Shown: positions 9,956 to 21,945, counted from the first letter of the stretch. The stretch: 64,000 nt of DNA from Cladorhizidae sp. MBARI D1340-BT2 (GCA_028752905.1 JAQNBH010000011.1:3348322-3412321), one strand, 5' to 3'. Notes: generated by a model not told the origin, from the letters alone. Translations and numbers: made by a program.

Positions 9956-10559
9956 TTCTCCCAGGGCAAAACATAATTATTAGTAATAGAAACTTGATTA
10001 TTGTCCCTACCCCCGCATTTTCACCTGCCAAGTACTTTCTTTAGCACTTTTAAGCTCCGACAAGAATTATTTCATTATTGTTTTCTCTATGGGCCAAAAA
10101 TGGTCCCCAAAAATGGCTCAAGTACCAAAAAAAACAAAAAACTTTTGATCTTAGACACCTACAATAAAAGTTATGGTGACTTACTATATCATGTTCTGGA
10201 TGTTGCAAAACTCATTTTAAAGCCTCTCCAACACAGTTCCTGATCCGAGTGAAGGATTTTAAGTTGTGTGTATTTTCTCATGAAGGGCCTGCCCTGTCTG
10301 GAGCAAAGAATGTGGGCTATTTAATCAGTTTTCAACACATAGGAATCATCCTTTACAATCTGCAATCAGAAATTTACACTTTTATACTTTCCAGTATAAT
10401 TGGCTACTCAGTTGATCAACACACAAGAATCATCTCTATATAAGCTGCAATCAGAATGAAAATTTTCACTTGTTGCAAATAATAATGACTGATCCATTCT
10501 TCAAGTGCATCCCTTGCCCATACAGTGAAATTACAGAAGCTGAAGGGGGCGAGACAGTA

Positions 10560-13500
10560 AATGTAAGAAGGGAATCAAGAGGATCATTGACTTGAGTAAG
10601 GAACGTGGAGATGGCTTGCATGTTGAGCTGGAGATGGCCACCTTGACATTGAAAGTTCATATTAAGTGCAGGCAATATTACACAGAGCAGAACCGGATTG
10701 ATGCTGTTAATTGCAAAGCCTCAGAGGTTTCTCTACACCCTCTGGAAGCTCCAGCTGTTAGGCTGCGCTCTACTGATGTGACTTCAATGTCAGAGGAGAC
10801 TGTGTACTGTGTGGTCAGATGTAATCTAAGTTCCTCACTCTATTGGGGATACTGATTGACAAGAAGTGGAAGCTTAAAGAGGTGATGTCCATTGAGTGAA
10901 AAAGGAACATAGAAAGCAAAGAACTGAACAGGGGAGATGTCAAGTGCATGTGCCATGTCAAGTACATGTCAGAGTTGCTGCCTGGAGTGACTTGGTTGCT
11001 GCTGAAGCCAAGTATCACAGGGACTATTATTCACTTTTCGAGAGAGGAGATCCTAGTCCTGCTGATAAGTATCGCAAGAAGCTAACTGGTGGGAGGAAAC
11101 CTGAGAAAAAGAAGCAGCATGCATTTCAGGAGCTCTGCAGCTACCTAGAGGAGACTGATGAGTGCCAGTACTCTGTGGGGAAACTGCACAATATCATGAA
11201 GGGATTAGTGGAGGAGGGGGAGGATTAAAACAGAAGGTGGCAAGAACATTATAAAGACCAGATCATCATAGCAGATGCCCATGGGCAAGCTGACGTTAGT
11301 TTTAAGTGCTTTGCTCACGAGGTGCTCCACAAGGTTGATCCTAGGGACAGTGAAGAGCATATCACCAATATGGCTGGGGCTATATTGCGAGATGCTATCA
11401 GAACCAAGGTGTATGACTTCAGCACCCACCCCTCATTCTCAAATCCTGATAACATCAGCTCTTTTGTTCCTGATTTGCTACTCCTTCTCCTCCACAGCAT
11501 AATCAAATCCAAAGCCAAAGATCAAGAGGCAGTCGATTGAAAATGCTCTTCAATAGCACACTCTATCATTTCTGCTGTGAGACCACACTCCTTTGTATCA
11601 CCTTTCCTTCTCTCTATTTCAGCCTATATCCATCGCAGGTTAGTTTTTAATGTATGTTGTCGTTATACTGAATGTCAGTACTCAAGTGTAAAATTTACCT
11701 TCAGTGCTTTATATTAGGTATGCATCCAAGGAACTAATTGATCCCGAGCAAACACTGCTTCGCAGATGGGTATAATGAGATCCAAAAGCTAAATGCAGCC
11801 TTCTTAGGTGCAGGTGACCCTTCCTACAACTTGAAGAATTTCACGCAAGTTGCCTGGGATAATGCTGACAAGAACATAAGGACTAGTACTGGGCATGGAA
11901 CCTTTCACACCCTCAGTGGTATAGCGGTTGTTACACCTAAGAGTTGCCCTGAAGAGGAAGCGATTAAAAGATCTGCAAAGATTCCATCTTAAGAGCAGGG
12001 AAGATTTAGGTCCATCAATGTTATGGATTACAAGAAGCCACCCAAACCAGCCCTCTCCTTTAATGTGTTTTCTCCTCTGCAGTTAACCAACTCTTCTCCT
12101 TCTACTCTTAGGATGGCTAAGACACTGGACTGTATCTGGAGGGTTACCTTTAGCAGGGAGGTCTCCCCAACACCCTTCTACAATGGCTTCATGCAGAGCG
12201 CAGTTTGTGGAGGCAACTATGATCAGTCCTGTATTGTTATAATTATTGCCTTTTATTGAGGAGAATCCCACAGATCGCAGCACTCTCTACACTGCACTCC
12301 ACCTCACAAGCAGCAGTGCAAGGATAATAATCTGAAGTGCTGCCCTGTCCAATTTGATCAGCCGCTATACATTAAGGCAATGGAGATCCTGGCAGCCAAG
12401 TCAGATGAGCTGAATTATCTTTTCACCAAGCTAGGGGGTTTTCACGCAGTCATGTCATTCATGGGTGCTATGGGCAATATCATGGCTGGATCTGGGTTGG
12501 CTGTGGGGACTGTGTATGCTCCTGACACTGTAGTACATATGCTGACTGGGCATGATTATGCTAGAGCACTCAGAGCTCACATCCTCACCTCTGCTGCTAT
12601 AAGGAAGCATACACTGGAGCATGCTTCTAGGGTATAGGTATAGAGGAGCAGATGAAGACAGTGCAGGACATATTGGAAGGACATGTTGAAGGTGAGAATT
12701 GTTTTAAGTTTCGCTGGTGTAAATGTTCATCTTAGGATGTATCATGACACAAGTATTACTAAATTTTAGGGATGGCTGTGCACAATACAGCACATGTGAG
12801 GAATATGGTGGATAAGCAGCAATCTCACTGAAGTTAAGACCACTGACAGCAGAACTCTCAAGCTCTGGAAATCCTACTTGTACCAGACCTACCTACTGCG
12901 CATGTTCATTTTTGCTAAAAGAGCAGGTGATTTTGATTTGCACCTATTCTTCCTGAGGAGGATGATACTTTACTTCCATTGCTGGGCATTTAGCATATGC
13001 TAAGAGTGTGAGGATTTATGTGCAACCGATTTAAAGGAGAAGATGCCTATGGAAGAGTATGAGATGAGGGTTATTTCACCATCAGGAGAAAAGATCTATT
13101 CTTCAGTGGGAACTTCAGTGCCCAGACGATCCAAGACCTTATGAGGCTCCTTAAATCATCTGGGGGGTTAACACGTGGAAGGCACATAACAGACAGCAGC
13201 CTCTCCCGCTTTGTAAATTCCCTGCCTCACTTCATACCAATATGCAACTATCTGGAGGTCTCTGGGGTCTACACAGTGAGCTCAACCCAGCACAAGGATA
13301 TGCGGCCATCCAGAAGGACACAAGATGCAGAACATCTGGCTAGTTTCTCCAATTGGTTATCTGCTCACAGCTTTTTTGCTTACAATGAAATAAATGGCTT
13401 AGTCTGCTTAGAAAATGGAGTTGTGGCTGACCCATCTGTTAACTGTGAGGAAGCTTTTAGCATCAGGAAAGCAGCAGCTGATGCCATCTCGGGAAAAGAA

Positions 13501-14943
13501 TTTACTGTGAGTCTCCACAGAAATGATAAAGTGACAACTTTCAAGAGTGCTAAGAATAAAGTTCAGGTGAGGGAAGAGGTGGTGGATATCAACCCCCAAC
13601 TCCTCTTCAACGGGATAACTTGTGTACTAAACCTCAGTGAGGAAATGGAGGAATTTCGCTCTGCCCTGAGCTTGCATCTCTATTTAAAAGAGGAGAGATG
13701 CGGGCAGCCACAAAATGCGTCTTGGGAACCATACTAAAGGAGGGAGTTCAAATCAGAGATGTCATGCATGGAGAGCCTCTCTATGTTATTGATGGTGGAT
13801 ATCTCCTACACAAAGTTCAGTGGCCCTCTTATGCTACCTACCAGCAGATTATCTCTAATTATGTGCAGTATGTGATTCGGAGCATTGGGAGAAATGTAAT
13901 TGTGGTGTTTCATGAGTATGAGAGCAGCACCTGAACAAAAGGCTCTACACGCCAGGTTCGAGCTGCTAAATCAGCATCAAGAAACATTTCCTTTGACTTG
14001 GAAATGATGGCTGTAACTAAGCAAGAGTCGTTTTTGGGAAACAGCTTCAATAAAGCCAGGTTAATTCAGCAGTTAAAGGAACACTTTGATGATGAAGGAA
14101 TTTCCGCAAAGCAGGCTGAAGGAGATGCTGATCATCTCATTGTAGTAACAGCAGTTCTAACAGCTTCGGAGAACAATTAGCCTGTGGTAGTTGTAGGAAA
14201 CGAAACTGACCTACTTGTGATGCTGGTGGAGAAGTGTCAGCCTGTGTGGGATGTATACTTGCAGGTAGATACTCATCCTGTTGTTAGCATTCAGGAGTTG
14301 CAGCGGAAGCTGACTGCTCCCCAGATGGAGTTTCTCACGGTTATCCATGCTCTTAGTGGATGTGACACTACTTCTGCACTCTATAGCAGAGGCAAGACAA
14401 CGACTTGGGATATGGTCAAGAAACTGAAGCCTACAGAATTGCAAGAGCTTGAGGTCTTCATTAGGGAAGGAAGCACTCACAAAGAAATTTAACAAGCTGG
14501 GAAGCGCTTCCTCCTGAGGCTTTACGACAATTGCGCTGAATCTACTCTGAACAGAGAAATATTCCTTCGCTACTACAAGATTATCCGCAACTCAAAGCTA
14601 TCCAGTTGTTTCAAAATGGAGTCTCCTACATCCTTGGTAGCGAAGCATCACTCATATATAACATATCACACCGTGTAACAGTGTATGGGAAGGGAACTGG
14701 AACCTACTGAATGGGGGTGGATGAAGGAGAATGGGATTCTGCAGCCACATATGACAGAGCAGGCTGCAGCACCAGATAAGTTGCCAAAATTGATATCCTG
14801 CAGCTACAAGACAGGATGTGGGAAAAGCTGTGGCTGCGGAGGTTAGGAATGAAATGCAGCCCCATGTGCACCATCTGTGTCCGGAAGACTTGCACTAACA
14901 TCGCTCAACAGCACACTGAACAACAAGAGGAGGAAGACGAATA
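10560..14943 (+). pseudogene. Orphan multi-domain gene: FEN/XPG-like PIN nuclease motifs and CXC-type Cys-rich tail (decayed)
   Basis: Fragments in changing frames form one protein-like series. 10,592-10,855: N-terminal block with HIKCRQYYT. 10,896-11,228: DLVAAEAKYHRDYYS. 11,738-11,992: HGTFHTLSGIAVVT. 12,380-12,637: LGGFHAVMSFMGAMGNIMAG. 13,141-13,737: a 198-residue block. 13,698-14,492 holds five acidic motifs in the order of FEN/XPG nucleases: YVIDGGYLLH, VVFHEYESS, EGDADHLIV, GNETDLLVML and SGCDTTSA. The tail (to the stop at 14,943) has CSYKTGCGKSCGC and, after a frameshift, CSPMCTICVRKTCTN, like a CXC zinc module. GT-AG introns fit at 11,639-11,717 and 12,692-12,769. From memory, similar orphan proteins recur in corals, sponges and arthropods. 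The nuclease reading is my inference. Stops and frameshifts make this copy dead. Confidence 0.6.
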
Positions 14944-15084
14944 ATTATGTAATACCCTTTAACTCCACCCTAACCCCTCCCCTCACCACTAACACACTAT
15001 GTGCAGTTCTACAGACCTAATTTGGATGTTTTTCTGCTAAAAAACAACAACAACCAAAAAATTGAACGAATATAATTCACAAAA

Positions 15085-15235
15085 TCATGTAGTGTTCCAA
15101 AATATTGAAATTTGCGAAAAATATTATCCTTGGATTTTTCTGAACTTTTGATATGTTTTTAAGGACACTTTTAGCTACCTACCTGTACCAAAAAATCTAG
15201 GTTGATACGAATTTGTTCCAGGTTATAGTGGCATT
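15085..15235. repeat. Right inverted terminal repeat
   Basis: Inverted partner of 9,810-9,955. It begins about 140 bases after the stop codon of the enclosed gene. Confidence 0.7.
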
Positions 15236-15431
15236 TGAGCTAATACTCCTCGAGTACAAGTCATTCTGGCTCTGCACACCACATTGGAATGAACTTTAGT
15301 TTACATGTTGTTTATAGAACTGCTGTGTTGCATACAAGTGTTACTTGTAAAAACTACTGTCGTGTTCATAAGGATCAGGATATCTGTGATTTTATGAAAA
15401 TAAAGTTTTTGTCAAAAGCAATTCGCTTCAT

Positions 15432-15444
15432 TGGTGACCCCGAC
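15432..15444 (+). other. Primer binding site, tRNA-Trp type
   Basis: TGGTGACCCCGAC is complementary to the 3' end of animal tRNA-Trp (GTCGGGGTCACCA). It lies just upstream of the gag-like frame. Confidence 0.6.
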
Positions 15445-15625
15445 CTCCTGGTTCCAGCAAGCGGAGGCCCAGTTCATGATCCGTAACATAATGTCGGACC
15501 AGACCAAATACACCTACACCGTGGCTGCTCTCGACCAGGACATGGCTGGCCACCCCTTGGCTTATTACGTGCTCTTCCAGCACAAAATAAGTATGAAGCT
15601 ATAAAGACCCACCTCACGAAGAATT

Positions 15626-16048
15626 TTGGCCTCACCCGCAGAGTTCGGGCCAGTAGACTTCTCCAAATGGGCGACCTCGGTGACAGGATGCCCTCTGTCC
15701 TCATGTGAGATGCTAGATGGTCATCAACCTTGCATGCTCTTTGAGCAACTGTTCCTTAACTGGATGCCCGATGCCATCCGCCTTCAGCTAGCCGACGCTG
15801 ATTTCACCGCCCCCCGCAGAGTTGCGGAACATGCTGATGAGCTGTGGCAGTCCATGAGCCTCAATAGCTATTCCACTATCCAAAAAGTGGGTTTTCCTCG
15901 TCGTCAAGAACGAGCAAAGCAGGCAGGCCAAGGTAAAGTGACAGACAACAATAATGTGGACTGGTGCTTCTATCACAAGTTTGGTGACAAAAGGAAATGT
16001 ATAAAACCCTGTAAATTTGTGGAAAACTCCCAGGCTGGCCGTCAATAG
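15626..16048 (+). pseudogene. Gag-like frame of Gypsy D
   Basis: A 140-codon frame with a short capsid-like region (LFLNWMPDAIRLQLADAD) and a basic C-terminus. Capsid of this type packages the element RNA. A Cys-bearing stretch (WCFYHKFGDKRKC) near the end resembles the H-rich knuckle-like tail of some Gypsy gags. The upstream start is lost in frameshifts around 15,480-15,620. Confidence 0.5.
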
Positions 16049-16050
16049 CA

Positions 16051-16310
16051 ATGGCGGTCGGCCATAACAAAACTCGTCTTCTCTACGCTTGGGATCATCA
16101 CTCCGGTCGCCATTTTCTAGTTGACACAGGTGGTGAAGTAAGCATTTTTCCTGCCACCAGAGTGGACCGGAGCTCTTGTGCCCAAGGAACCAAGCTAACT
16201 GCTGCCAATGGAAGCAACATATGCACCTATGGAAAGTTCACCATCCCACTCAAATTCATTTTCAACGGACCTTCACCATCGCCCAAGTCTTTCATTGCTT
16301 GGGGCTAACT
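16051..16310 (+). pseudogene. Aspartic protease fragment of Gypsy D
   Basis: HFLVDTGGEVSIFPAT contains the D-T-G active-site triad of retropepsins, at about residue 27 of the frame. The frame stops before the second half of the domain, and the next frame (16,208-16,576) continues the linker toward RT. Confidence 0.65.
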
Positions 16311-16589
16311 TTCTCCGTGCCCACTCACTCCTCGTGGATAGCAAGGGTCAATGTCTAATTGATCCTTTCGATTTTACCTCAATTGCCTTGCGCAGTATCG
16401 TTGCAACAGTATCTCCCATCGCTTCATCACACGATGAATTCGCCAAGTTGCTGGCTGACTTCCCAGAGGTCACAACACCCTCCTTTTCCAACCCCTCTCC
16501 TAAGCATGGAGTGGAACTATTTATCCACATAAAATGGGCCACCCCTCCATGCTCGTGCTCGTTGGCTTCCACCTGATAAGTTGTGATTA

Positions 16590-17060
16590 GCAAAGGAAGA
16601 ATTCAGGAAAATGGAGGAGCTGGGCATTATTCGTCGCTCTGATAGTCAGTGGTCCTCACCTCTCCGTATGGTACCCAAATCATCAGGTGGTTGGAGGTCA
16701 TGTGGGGACTTCCGATGCTTAAATGATGCCACGACACCTGATCGCTACCCAGTGCCACACATACAGGATTTCACAGCCAATTTAGCAGGTGCAAAGATCT
16801 TCTCAAAGATTGATCTTGTTCATGCTACCACCAGATCCCTGTGCACACAGAAGATATTCCCAAGACAGCTGTCATCACACCATTCAGTTTGTGGGAGTTC
16901 TTCCGCATGCCTTTTGGCCTTAAGAACTCAGCACAAACTTTTCAAAGGCTCATGAATAAGGTTCTCCGGGGCCTGGATTTCACTTTCGTTTACCTCGATG
17001 ATATCCTAGTTGCCAGCCACTCCAAACCTGAGCACAGGTACAAGAGGTGATAGAACACCT
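16590..17060 (+). pseudogene. Reverse transcriptase of Gypsy D
   Basis: EELGIIRRSDSQWSSPL, DFRCLNDATTPDRYPVPHI, FRMPFGLKNSAQTFQRLM and VYLDDILVAS follow the RT blocks in order. The catalytic Y-L-D-D is intact. A frameshift near 16,830 splits the fingers from the palm, and a stop follows at 17,050. Confidence 0.8.
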
Positions 17061-17329
17061 ACAGCAGCAAGGCTCCTCATCATCAATTTGGCCAAGTGCC
17101 AATTCGGCAGGCAGGAGATAGATTTCCTTGGTCATCACATCACTAAACAAGTAAACAAGGAGCAACACCACTGCCCCTCCAAAGTAACTGTCATCAGAGA
17201 GTTCGTTAGGCCTTCGACAGTCAAGGGTCTCCACGAGTTCATCGGCACAGTGAATTTATACCATGGCTTTGTGCCAGCGGCAGCAAACATCATGCAACTT
17301 CTGTACCATGCCCTCATAGGGAAACCTCA

Positions 17330-18073
17330 AAAATGACTGTGGGACAGAGAGATAATTTCAGCTTTCAAGCTTGCAAAAGAGGCACCAGCCGATGCCACCA
17401 TGCTCACCCATTCCCATACGGATGCCATCACTGTCGATGCATCAGGAGTTGCTGTGGGTGCTGCACTTGAACAGCTCGTCAATGGCTCATGGCAGCCACT
17501 GGAGTTGCTGTGGGTGCTGCACTTGAACAGCTCGTCAATGGCTCTTGGCAGCCACTGGAGTTGCTGTGGGTGCTGCACTTGAACAGCTCGTCAATGGCTC
17601 GTGGCAGCCACTGGAGTTGCTGTGGGTGCTCTGCACTTGAACAGCTCGTCAATCCACTGGCCTTCTTCAGCCGGCAACTCAGACCTGCTGAACAAAAGTA
17701 CAGCACTTTTGACCGTGAGCTCCTTGTCCTTTACCTGGCAGTGCGACACTTTCGTTACTTCCTTGAAAGGCGGGACTTCATGGCTTTCACCGACCACAAG
17801 CCTCTCACATTTGCCTTTGCCAAGGTGTCTGATCCTTGGTCATCATGGCAGCAGTGCCACCTCGCTTCGATATATGAGTACAGCACCTGCATCAAACACA
17901 TCACAGGAAAGAGCAACCTCATAGCTGACGCACTCTCTCGCACCATCATGAATGCGGTACACAACTTGGAACCTGAGATAGATTTCAAGCCATGGCTGGC
18001 AGGTCAGCGAAATGACAAGGAGATGGTAGCATACCGCACAGCCATATCTGAGCTGGTACTCCAAGATGTCTAG
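17330..18073 (+). pseudogene. RNase H of Gypsy D, with internal tandem expansion
   Basis: VDASGVAVGAALEQL is the first RNase H Asp block. LAFFSRQLRPAEQKYSTFDR, ERRDFMAFTDHKPL and GKSNLIADALSRT follow the expansion in another frame. Between them a 56-bp segment is repeated four times. Since 56 is not a multiple of three, each copy changes the frame, so the domain cannot be translated as it stands. Confidence 0.75.
17445..17655 (+). repeat. 56-bp tandem repeat inside RNase H of Gypsy D
   Basis: Units start 'ggagttgctgtgggtgctgc' at 17,445, 17,501, 17,557 and 17,613. The last is shortened and carries an extra CT. The first three differ by single bases ('ggctcatgg', 'ggctcttgg', 'ggctcgtgg'). 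Confidence 0.9.
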
Positions 18074-18139
18074 TTCGGTCCAACAGACACAACGCTTCTC
18101 TGCGATGTCTCCACAGGACAACCAAGACCAATTGTCCCT

Positions 18140-19031
18140 GCTAACTTCCGCAAGATTGTGTTTGATGTAATACAAGGCCTCTCTCACCCCTCCATCCGAG
18201 CCACCCAAAAGTTACTTACCGACAGGTATGTTTGGCATGGCATCTGCAAGCAAGTTGGCAGTTGGGCAAGGGATTCACCGACACATCAGGGCTCCGATTC
18301 AAACCTTCAAGGTGCCGCACCGGCGATTCGACCACATCAATATCAATATTGTGGGCCCACTACCACCATCACAGGGCTACACCCACCTACTGACTATGGT
18401 TGACAGGTTCACCAGATGGCCGGAAGTAGTTCCACTGAAAGAGACAGATACACAAGAGCATTAGTCTCCCATTGATTGCCCGTTTTGGCATGCCATTGGA
18501 CATGACTTCAGGGGCTCACAGTTCGTATCAAAATTATGGACAGCAATCGCTAAGCTCTTGGGCACCACACTCCCTCACACAATGGCATACCATCCACAGG
18601 CAAATGGCCTGGTCGCGAGCATTTTCACAGACACATGAAGTCTGCCTTGCGAGCACGACTCACCAGTCCCAACTGTCTGGATGAACTACCGTGGGTATAT
18701 CCGAACAGCATCAAAAGAGGACTTGAACTACTCCTCTGCCGAATTGGTATATGGTACCCCACTCACAGTTCCTGGCGACTTCATTGCAACACCACAAGGA
18801 AAGCATGATTCACCCTTCTACCACAACTCCATGAGACTGTCAGCAAGTTCGTACCAATCCCAACAAAAACACCATGTAGCCACTAAGACTGCGCTTCTGC
18901 CTGAGCTACAGGGAAGCGACTACGTTTTCATCCGCTGTGATGCTCATCGCACACCACTTCAGCGACCTTATGAAGGCCAATTCGACAGGCACTTTGGAGA
19001 CCTAGAAAAACAAAAAACATTTGAAGTATAA
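18140..19031 (+). pseudogene. Integrase of Gypsy D
   Basis: GLSHPSIRATQKLLTDRYVW is the start of the HHCC zinc domain. FDHININIVGPLPPSQGYTH holds the first catalytic Asp of the core. The later core is read only through frameshifts (18,472-18,684). The frame SSAELVYGTPLTVPGDFI follows the core, and an SH3-like tail (PLQRPYEGQFDRHFGDLEKQ) ends at 19,031. Integrase lies downstream of RNase H, unlike elements A-C. Confidence 0.7.
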
Positions 19032-19164
19032 ATGTCGGGCATGGCATACATGGGGCAGAATACTCGGTAGCTAGCATAACAGCATGTAACATGTTATGCT
19101 GTAACATGTTTTCAACTTTCGATACCTAGAGCAATCCATAACCACACTCATTTTAAGGGGAGGA

Positions 19165-19300
19165 TCTAGGTCACAAAGATATGTAACATCCATAAACGCC
19201 ATTAACTTTTCCCCTCTGTCCAAGAAATTTTAGTGTCAGAGTGTAGCTTCTTCTGTCTCCTTTCAAATTGATATATCCAGCAACATTAAACCTACACACC
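19165..19300 (+). repeat. LTR-like segment after the purine tract of Gypsy D
   Basis: It follows 'aaggggaggatct' and shares 'cacaaagat', 'gccattaactttt' and 'cccctctgt' in order with 31,785-31,900. A second copy elsewhere supports an LTR or other repeat boundary. Confidence 0.45.
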
Positions 19301-20225
19301 CTTATAAGCCACCTATTATCGGCACCACAGTGTACTTATCCCACTTGTAATTATGGTAATTTTCTATCCCACTTGTAATTATGGTAATTTTCCAACATAG
19401 AGAAGCAGCTTCCTGTTGCATACATCGGATAAGGCTTCTCATTTATTTTTGATTGATTGTTCTCCAAGTTTATTGCACGTGCTAGTAAGTTTACCTTTGT
19501 ATTCATTTCTGGTTAGATTGCAGTCATAGTTGTGCCAACTAGAGCCATAATGATACAGGACTACTCACCTGGTTCATGGAACTGCCTGACTAGCAACTAG
19601 TATATTTTTATTTCCATTAGGATGCCACTGGGGAGGAAGAAGTTCAGGATTGAAGTCTGCTCCTCCTTTGTTGACCACATCCAGGAGTAAGAGAAGAAAA
19701 GAAAGCAATGGTCAGATGAGTCGTGCAAACTGCTCTTGCAACAGTTAACCTTCTGCTGATGTAGTAAGGCTGCAATATTACAATAGAGATGGAGTAACCC
19801 TCTGGGCATGTGCTGGTACAAGAGAATTGCTCATAGTTTTAGTGGTTCATTTTTTATGATTTTCTTTTGCAGAGTAAGTTTAGTCTCGGGTCATAATTAT
19901 GATGCTTATATCCATGAGAGGTAAGGGGGAGGGGTTTCCTAAATTTTCATATTAAAAAAATTGTTGTATATAAACAGTAGTTTTTTGTGTCTACATGCCT
20001 GGCTCCAGTCCTAAAGCTATTGGAAACATCCTTCTGAAGTTATTCTTGGTTTTACTACCACACATTTTCATTTTATTGCAAACATTTCTTTTTCCCTTCA
20101 GGTATGAAATTACCTCCATGTCTCCATTCTTGGAGCAATTCTCTACATGCGGTTGCCACGTTTATAAGCACTTATTGTATACCATTTTTCATGGTGCATT
20201 TCCTTGTTAGCATTTGGTTTTAGGG
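19301..20225. other. No certain gene
   Basis: AT-rich. A plus-strand peptide near 19,690 (KKRKQWSDESCKLLLQQL) faintly recalls the N-terminus of pogo-like transposases. A 27-bp tandem duplication ('ccacttgtaattatggtaat') lies at 19,340-19,392. Confidence 0.35.
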
Positions 20226-21945
20226 GTGTGTGATGCACACGTGTTTTATCTACGATACTCCACAGTGCGTGTTAGCTTGGGTCAAGACAAAATGCCGAAG
20301 GTTTCCAGGAAGAAAGAGGCCTGCAGAAGGGCTGCTAAAGCCAGATGGGAGAATCCCAGCCCTGTGTCTTTTGCTCAAAGAAGTATATCCACCCCTACTT
20401 CTACCCTGACCTCAAAGAATGGAAGTTCCTCGGCATCCAGAGAGAGACACGAAGGTGATTCTAGCGTTAGATTATTTTGTGATGTAAGCCTGCATTATAT
20501 TAGCTATTTTGTGATGTAAGCTTGCTATTGTAAGTATCATATTAGCTAAAGCTCACATTTTTGTTTATTCTATTATTATTTTTTGCGTCTTAGTGATAAC
20601 TCCAACTGTTTCTGAGAGAAAGTTGCACTTCCTTCTCCTCCTCCTCTGTAACATTATTTGACTATGCTGGCAAAGAACTAGAAGGAAGATGGATTCTGCA
20701 TTTGTCTAGTTTGAGTGAGGGAGTTGAGAGTGAGGGAGTTGAGAGTGCGTGTGTGTGTAGCATTTGCAAGAGTCCTGTCGAGTTACAGGAGTCGTTCATA
20801 AAGAGATCCAGTATGGTGTCGTACCACTCCTGTATGTGCAAAGGTAACTAACCTCTCTGATCCTTATTCTACAGAGGGTAAGGAAGTGAATAAATTAGCA
20901 GTGCTAGGTGCATGTCTAGCAGGGTGTGGGCAAACAGGTCTGGATGATCTAACTGCTTGCCTGGAGTTGTTGCCTCCAGTGAAGTTCGAGCATTTAGTAA
21001 ATACAATTTAGAAATAGGAGAGGTAGCTGCGAAATTAGCACAACATCTGCCTAGTTATCATAATGCTGGGAATAATGAAGTACTCGACGTTGCTATTACT
21101 GTACGGAATGTGGTTAATAAGAGGTTTTCATTCCCTACATGGTATTGTTGCTATAATCTCATGGGACACTGGGGAAGTTCTTGATTACCATTTGATGTCA
21201 AAGTTTTGTCAAGCTTGTGAACTACGGAGGAGTGTGAATGGCAGTGATGGTTTTGAGGAGTGGTATGAAACACATAAGGAGAGTTGTGATTGTAATTATA
21301 GTAGTAGTTCAGGTCAGATGGGGGTGGAAGGGGCTGTTGTATTGTTTGAGCGTCCTGTCTCGAAGCTGAATCTCAGATATACCACAGTGATGGAAACACA
21401 AAATCTCATTCAGCCTTGATCCGCCGTAAACCCTATGGTAACGTGGAAATAGCTAAGGAAGAGTGTGTGGGCCATGTGTGGAAAAGATTTGTGAGGCAAA
21501 TAAATGCCCTACGGAAGACTGGTGGGAAGGATCAACATGGCAAGTATGTGTCGTTGTGGGGTAAGGGTGGCATTACTGATGTCAATGCTAGATCATTTGG
21601 AACGTTTTATAAAGGAGACATTGTGAATAACAGGCAAAATGTGAATGGAATGGTGCAGGATATTATGGCAATATTTTACCACAATATCTCGAGAGATACA
21701 AATCCACAACATCACCTGTGTCCACGGGATGAGCTTAGTTGGTGCAAGCACAAAGCTCAAGGTATGGAACCTCCCCATCAAACTCTTAAAATTCCTCCTG
21801 CAACCTGCAAAGGAAGAATTTTTCAAGGGTGTATTTGAGGAAATGGCTAGAGAAAGTTTGTTATCAAAATGTTTACGAGGTGCAATGCAAAACCAAAATG
21901 TTGCATTAAAAAAATTAACTTGTGGTTACCACTTTGTAGTTCCGT
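20226..21945 (+). pseudogene. Mutator-like transposase, decayed
   Basis: The N-terminus at 20,292 reads MPKVSRKKEACRRAAKARW. A Cys-bearing segment follows at 20,650-20,855 (CVCSICKSPVEL). Then comes KEVNKLAVLGACLAGCGQ at about 20,880. The core at 21,110-21,760 has RGFHSLHGIVAIISWDTGEV, MSKFCQACE, DGNTKSHSALIRRKPYG (after a frameshift), KEECVGHVWKRF and then PQHHLCPRDELSWCKH. These blocks match the Mutator-like transposase domain widespread in invertebrate repeats (recognised from memory). Stops, frameshifts and a possible small intron near 20,850 break the frame. No terminal inverted repeats were found. Confidence 0.6.

Larger units (their letters stand above)
9810..15235 (+). mobile_element. 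DNA-transposon-like element with long inverted repeats and an orphan nuclease-like gene
   Basis: Inverted repeats of about 150 bp at 9,810-9,955 and 15,085-15,235 enclose one decayed plus-strand gene of about 4.4 kb. Shared arm landmarks are 'catatcaaaagt', 'gaaaaatccaaggata' and 'ttttggaacac'. Terminal repeats flanking a single gene suggest a DNA transposon or a transposon-captured gene. No target-site duplication could be fixed because the outer ends of the arms have diverged. I know of no named superfamily with this gene. Confidence 0.6.
15432..19300 (+). mobile_element. Gypsy retrotransposon D (standard PR-RT-RH-INT order), decayed
   Basis: A primer site, gag-like frame, protease, RT, RNase H and integrase follow one another on the plus strand, ending at a purine tract (19,155-19,164). 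Each domain is split by frameshifts or stops. The order is the usual Ty3/Gypsy one. A matching LTR pair was not found: the sequence upstream of the primer site (15,241-15,430, with AATAAA near 15,400) does not resemble the sequence after the purine tract. Confidence 0.8.

Noticed and set aside
19615..19830. Pogo-like transposase N-terminus (KKRKQWSDESCK)
   Set aside because: Only about 12 suggestive residues with stops on both sides, not enough to annotate.
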